Source: Acidimicrobiales bacterium
GTDB lineage: Bacteria; Actinomycetota; Acidimicrobiia; Acidimicrobiales; SHLQ01
Direction: 5' to 3'
Assembly: GCA_020629375.1 (NCBI GenBank)
Contig: JAHDDK010000013.1
Span: 1 to 64,000, forward strand
Length of the DNA: 64,000 bases
Shown: positions 59,527 to 64,000 of the stretch, piece after piece
Layout: every line of letters begins with the position of its first letter
Numbering within the stretch: position 1 is the stretch's first letter
Program-made: the position numbers and the translations under genes
Notes under the pieces: model-generated
The model's database searches: none
What the model saw: only the letters and a program-made list of their open reading frames with translations
What the model was told of the DNA's origin: nothing

Positions 59527-60377
59527 GTGGTCTGCTCCACGAGTGGGAACTTCTCCGGTTTGTCGGTGTGGTTCATGGATCCGAGCTTCGGGACGGCCGC
59601 CAACAGCGCTTTCGTGTACGGATGTTCTGGTGCGCCGAAGATCTGCTCGACCGCGCCGGTCTCGACCACTTTGGAGTTGCGCATGACGACGACTCGGTCG
59701 GCAATTTGGGCCACGACGCCCATGTCGTGGGTGATCATGATGACGGCGGAGCCCATCTCCTCCTGCAGATCTTTGATCAACCCGAGGACCTGCGCCTGAA
59801 TCGTCACGTCGAGTGCCGTGGTGGGCTCGTCGGCGATCAGGATCTGGGGGTTCAGGGCGAGTGCCTGGGCAATCATCACGCGCTGGCGCATGCCGCCGCT
59901 CAACTCGTGTGGGTGTTGCTTGAGCCGTTCTGCGGGCTCGGGGATCCGAACCTTTGCCATCATCTCCAACGCCATCTCACGCGCCGTTTCCTTCGCCACC
60001 GGACGGTGCGAGCGGATGGCTTCGATCAACTGGCTTTGCACGGAGAAGACGGGGTTCAGTGCCGTGAGCGGTTCCTGGAAAATCATCGACACGAAGTTCC
60101 CTCGCACCTGTCGGAGACGCTCCTCCGGCAGGTCGGCGAGATCCATCACGGTGTCGTTGGGCGGGTTCAGGAGGATCTCGCCGCTCGTGATCCGGCCGCG
60201 GGAGCTCTGCTCGAGCAGCCGCATGATCGACAGCGCCGTGACCGTCTTGCCGGAACCCGACTCGCCGACGATCGCCAGGGTCTCACCGGCATCGAGATGG
60301 AACGAGACGTCGTCGACCGCTGTGAACGACCCGAAGGACACGCTCAGGTTGTTGACCTCGAGGAGATGGTTGCTCAT
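59523..60377 (-). CDS. Oligo/dipeptide ABC transporter ATPase (DppD/OppD-like)
   Basis: GESGSGKTVTALSIMRLL, LSGGMRQRVMIAQALA, PEHPYTKALLAAVPKLG. Confidence 0.92.
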   Translation of the reverse strand: MSNHLLEVNNLSVSFGSFTAVDDVSFHLDAGETLAIVGESGSGKTVTALSIMRLLEQSSRGRITSGEILLNPPNDTVMDLADLPEERLRQVRGNFVSMIFQEPLTALNPVFSVQSQLIEAIRSHRPVAKETAREMALEMMAKVRIPEPAERLKQHPHELSGGMRQRVMIAQALALNPQILIADEPTTALDVTIQAQVLGLIKDLQEEMGSAVIMITHDMGVVAQIADRVVVMRNSKVVETGAVEQIFGAPEHPYTKALLAAVPKLGSMNHTDKPEKFPLVEQTT

Positions 60378-61273
60378 CGTTCGCGCAACTTCGGGTTGAA
60401 GGCGTCATTGATGCCGTCACCGACGAGGCTGATGGCGAGCACCGTGAAGAAGATCGCCAGGCCGGGGAAGGTGACGGCCCACCAGGTGTCGAACACGTAC
60501 GGGCGGCTGGAACCGAGCATCAGGCCCCAGGTCATCACGTTGGGGTCGCCGAGCCCGAGGAAGCTCAGCCCCGCTTCGAAGAGGATCGCACCGCCGATGA
60601 TGAGCGTGGCGTTGACGATGAGCGGCGGCAGCGCATTCGGCAGGATGATGCGGGTCAGGATCCGGAGGTCGCTTGCGCCCGCAGCCTTTGCAGCACGGAC
60701 GAATTCGACGTTGCGGAGCCGGAGGAACTCGCCGCGGGACAACCGTGCCGTCTGTGGCCACGCCACCAGCGAGATCGCGAGCACGAGGTTGATGACCGTC
60801 GGGCCCCAGAGCACCAGCACCAGCATGGCGAGCAGGATTGCTGGCGGTACCTGGAAGAGTTCGGTGAGGCGCATGAGCACCGATTCCACCCGGCCACCGA
60901 AGTAGCCGGCGGGTCCACCGATGAGCAGGCCGATCAGCACGGTCATGGTGCCGGCAAACACGGCGATCAACAGCGTCACCCGCCCGCCGGTGAGCAGACC
61001 GGCCAGCGTGTCGCGACCGAGGTAGTCGGAGCCGAGCAACAGGTCGCCCTCGCTCGGAGAGGTACGCGGCCGGGCCACGATCCGGAACGGCTCGTTCTCA
61101 TACAGCATCGGCCCGAAGATGGTGAGCAGAAAGATGGCGACCAGCAGGATGAGACCGAAGAGCGCCGCCCGGTTCCGACGGAACATGAACCAGGCTTCGC
61201 CCAGCGGGCTTCGAGCGCGGGCATCCTCGTCGACGGCGTCGATGAGCACTGCGGGATCGTGTTCGGAACTCAT
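60374..61273 (-). CDS. Oligo/dipeptide ABC transporter permease (DppC/OppC-like)
   Basis: LLLGSDYLGRDTLAGLLTGGRVTLLIAV, FVRAAKAAGASDLRILTRIILPNALPP. Confidence 0.92.
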   Translation of the reverse strand: MSSEHDPAVLIDAVDEDARARSPLGEAWFMFRRNRAALFGLILLVAIFLLTIFGPMLYENEPFRIVARPRTSPSEGDLLLGSDYLGRDTLAGLLTGGRVTLLIAVFAGTMTVLIGLLIGGPAGYFGGRVESVLMRLTELFQVPPAILLAMLVLVLWGPTVINLVLAISLVAWPQTARLSRGEFLRLRNVEFVRAAKAAGASDLRILTRIILPNALPPLIVNATLIIGGAILFEAGLSFLGLGDPNVMTWGLMLGSSRPYVFDTWWAVTFPGLAIFFTVLAISLVGDGINDAFNPKLRER

Positions 61274-62286
61274 GGTTTGGCGAACCTGATTCGGGGGTCG
61301 ATGACCCGGTACGCGACATCGGTGAGCAGATTGGCGACGATCACGATGAACGTGGAGATGATGAGCATGCCCATCAGGATTGGCGTGTCGCGTCGGAGCA
61401 CGGCTTCGAACGCGAGTCGGCCCATCCCCGGCCATTCGAAGACGGTCTCGACGAGAATGCCGCCGGAGAGCAGCGCTCCGACCTGGAACCCGGCGATCGT
61501 CACGACCGGGATGACTGCGTTGCGAAGGGCGTGCTTCCAGATGACGGATCGTTCCTTGAGGCCCTTCGCTCGGGCGGTGCGGACGTAGTCGCTGCCGAGG
61601 ACTTCGAGCATCGAGACGCGTGAGATCCGGCTGTATTGGGCCATGTAGAAGAAGCCAAGCGTGCTGGCCGGCAGGATCAGGTGCAGAAAGGTGTCCCAAG
61701 CCTGCTCGAAGAAGCCGTCGCCGACCGTCACCGAGTTCATGCCATGGCTTGGGAGAAGGTTCAGCCACGAGGAGAAGATCAGCAGCAACATGATGCCGGT
61801 CCAAAAGATCGGCGCGCTGAAGCCGAAGAGCGCCACGGCGGTGATCACGTGGCTCGACGGAGCCGTGGGTCGACGTGCCGTCCACACCCCCAGGATGACG
61901 CCGCCGAGAATGGCGATGCCCAACGACGTCAGCACCAGCAGGATCGTCGGCCACACGCGTGCCAGCACGAGCTCGCTCACCGGCTGACGGAAGAAGAACG
62001 AGTCCCCGAAGTCGCCGGTCGCGGCGTTGCCCACATATGACGCGAGCTGTTGGGGAAACGGGCGGTCCAGGCCGTATTCGACGCGAATCTGCTCGATCTG
62101 CTCCGCAGACGCGCCGCCCTGTGCGCCCGCCCAAACCTGGGCAGCGTCACCCGGTGCCAGATGCAGCAGGGTGAAGGTGAAGATGGTGACCGCGAGCAGA
62201 AGAAACACTGCGTGCCCGAGGCGGATGACGAACATCCGCCCCAGGCGCTGCAGCGTCTTTGCCCGTGGAGACGGGCCCTCGGTCAT
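61270..62286 (-). CDS. Oligo/dipeptide ABC transporter permease (DppB/OppB-like)
   Basis: DYVRTARAKGLKERSVIWKHALRNAVIPVVTIAG. Confidence 0.92.
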   Translation of the reverse strand: MTEGPSPRAKTLQRLGRMFVIRLGHAVFLLLAVTIFTFTLLHLAPGDAAQVWAGAQGGASAEQIEQIRVEYGLDRPFPQQLASYVGNAATGDFGDSFFFRQPVSELVLARVWPTILLVLTSLGIAILGGVILGVWTARRPTAPSSHVITAVALFGFSAPIFWTGIMLLLIFSSWLNLLPSHGMNSVTVGDGFFEQAWDTFLHLILPASTLGFFYMAQYSRISRVSMLEVLGSDYVRTARAKGLKERSVIWKHALRNAVIPVVTIAGFQVGALLSGGILVETVFEWPGMGRLAFEAVLRRDTPILMGMLIISTFIVIVANLLTDVAYRVIDPRIRFAKP

Positions 62287-64000
62287 TCAGACAGCCATGC
62301 CTCGTGCATCGGGCTCATGGCTCCCCAGATGGTGAGCGGCGGGTTCTGCAACGACTCCGAGTAGACGGAGTGCGTCGGCAGGGTCTCGATCCAGTGGAAC
62401 GGGAGGTCCTCCGCCAGGGTGGCCTGGATCTCGGCGTAGAGCGCGGTACGAGCGGCCACGTCGAGTTCCACAGCCGCTTCGGACAGCTTCGCCTCGAGGT
62501 CAGCGTTGATGTACGCGCTGTTGTTGGCGAACGGAATGGGCTGGATGTTCGCTTCGAGGAACGAACGGTGCACACCGATCACGGGATCTGCCCACATGAA
62601 CAGGATGTTCATCGTGAGGTCGTAGTCGCGAGGTGCGAGGTAGCCGATCCAGGTGCCGATATCGGGCGAGGACCGAATCTCGATCTCGACGCCGACCTCC
62701 GAGAGTGCCGACTTGATGTACTCGGCCACGTTCTTCTGATAGTCGGGCACACCGGGGATGAAGTCGATCGTGAGGCTGATGCCACGGTTGCCGTCGCCGT
62801 CGGCCGGGTAACCGGCCTCGTCGAACAGTTCGGCGGCACGGGCCTGATCGAAGTCGTAGCCCTCCATGCTGTCGTCGTAGAACGGCGAACCCGGGTGGAT
62901 CGGCGACTTGGCCCGGAACGGCAGCCCACCATGGAGCGTGTTCACGATGAAGTCCTTGTCCAGCGAGTAGGCGATCGCCTGACGGACACGCACGTCCGAG
63001 AGGACCTCGTCTTCGAGGTTGTACTCCATGGAGACCACGGCGCCGATGCCTTCGGTTCCTTCGGGCGTGACGACGATTCCGTCCAGACCCTGGGCCCGCT
63101 CCACGTCGGCGACGCCCTGCAGGTTGGCCGAGTGCACCTCGCCGTTCTCAAGGGCGATGATCGTCGTGTTCGGATCCTGGATCGTCTGAATGACGAGCTC
63201 CTCGATGTACGGCGCTCCGAGGAAGAAGTCGTCGTAGCGCGACATGCGGATGATGCCGTTGGACGGGTCGAACTCGTCCAGCTTGAACGGACCGGAACCG
63301 ACGAAGACATCGGGGTCGGTGTTGCCGGCGAACTCACGGATCGTCCCGTCGGCCACGGCCTCGCCGTAGACGTGCTCCGGCATGACCGGGAGCAGCGCCG
63401 GCGACATGGCGATCAGGATCGCCGGGTGCGGCTGTGAGAGGTTCAGGACGACGGTCTGATCGTCGGGTGTGTCGATCGACTCGACCGGCCCGAACATCGG
63501 CTTGAACGGGTGGAATTCCTTGTTCATGTTGATGGAGAACGCCACATCGGATGCCTTGATGGGTTCGCCATCGTGGAAGGTCGCGCCCTCGACGAGGTTC
63601 AGCGTGAACTGCAGACCGTCGTCGGAGAAGGACCAGGATTCGGCCAGGTAGGGCTCGGGGTTGTAGTCACCATCGAACAGGATGGGGCTGGCGAACAACT
63701 GCGAGGACGGTGAGCCGCTGGCGTTGCCGGACTGGATGTTGCTGTTGATCGACGTCGCCTGCACCTGGGTGGCCAGCACGACCGTGCCGCCGGAGACGGG
63801 CCCGGAATCGACATCCTCTTCCTCAGGCTCTTCCTCTTCTTCCACTTCCGGTGCCGCAGTATCGGCGATCGTTGCCGGAATCTCTTCCGGCTCCTCCGCC
63901 TGTGTGGTCGTCGGCGAGTCGTCGCTCGCCGTGTCCCCACTGCTGTCGTCGCTGCCGCCGCACGCCGCTGCCAGCATGGCAAAGGCCAACAGCAACGCGA
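62283..64000 (-). CDS. ABC transporter substrate-binding lipoprotein, family 5 (start beyond window)
   Basis: Lipobox MLAAACGGSDD; acidic linker; SBP_bac_5 motifs YNPEPYLAESWSFSDDGLQFTLNLVEGATFHDGEPIKASDVAFS. Confidence 0.9.
   Translation of the reverse strand, partial: ALLLAFAMLAAACGGSDDSSGDTASDDSPTTTQAEEPEEIPATIADTAAPEVEEEEEPEEEDVDSGPVSGGTVVLATQVQATSINSNIQSGNASGSPSSQLFASPILFDGDYNPEPYLAESWSFSDDGLQFTLNLVEGATFHDGEPIKASDVAFSINMNKEFHPFKPMFGPVESIDTPDDQTVVLNLSQPHPAILIAMSPALLPVMPEHVYGEAVADGTIREFAGNTDPDVFVGSGPFKLDEFDPSNGIIRMSRYDDFFLGAPYIEELVIQTIQDPNTTIIALENGEVHSANLQGVADVERAQGLDGIVVTPEGTEGIGAVVSMEYNLEDEVLSDVRVRQAIAYSLDKDFIVNTLHGGLPFRAKSPIHPGSPFYDDSMEGYDFDQARAAELFDEAGYPADGDGNRGISLTIDFIPGVPDYQKNVAEYIKSALSEVGVEIEIRSSPDIGTWIGYLAPRDYDLTMNILFMWADPVIGVHRSFLEANIQPIPFANNSAYINADLEAKLSEAAVELDVAARTALYAEIQATLAEDLPFHWIETLPTHSVYSESLQNPPLTIWGAMSPMHEAWLSE

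Overview
64 kb of a GC-rich, densely coded actinobacterial chromosome; the gene style suggests Acidimicrobiia/Ilumatobacter-like, but that is inference. I see no rRNA, tRNA, CRISPR array, prophage or transposase. Left to right: an acyl-CoA synthetase and class I fumarase; a phenylacetate catabolic operon (paaZ-A-D-B-C-enoyl-CoA hydratase-paaK) divergent from a hydroxyacyl-CoA dehydrogenase and paaX; a CLC channel; an ECF sigma factor with a Glu-rich membrane protein; a molybdopterin oxidoreductase; a DmdA-like DMSP demethylase divergent from a class III aminotransferase; a PhyH oxygenase; a GH44 glycosidase / FHA-wHTH regulator / Ser-Thr kinase block; a haloalkane dehalogenase; a GGDEF protein; an ABC-F ATPase; and then a ~15 kb minus-strand catabolic locus (38944-53922). 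That locus holds a LacI regulator, an HpsN/HisD-like dehydrogenase, an SDR, a bicupin, a sugar-type ABC importer, a MetE-core-like protein and five SnoaL-like proteins. A Cys-type sulfatase, an alkylsulfatase-like MBL enzyme, an SDR and a Dpp-type peptide importer follow. Best candidates for undescribed biology: (1) the LacI-controlled SnoaL/HpsN/MetE-core locus, with two matching operators placed between -35 and -10 of leaderless promoters; (2) a kinase with a CBM-like extracellular domain + FHA-wHTH + GH44 block; (3) a 59-bp tandem repeat encoding two identical 20-aa mini-ORFs chained by ATGA/TAATG overlaps between two operon genes; (4) mirror-image overlapping leaderless promoters at paa. 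All function calls are from reading motifs by eye; no database search was run.
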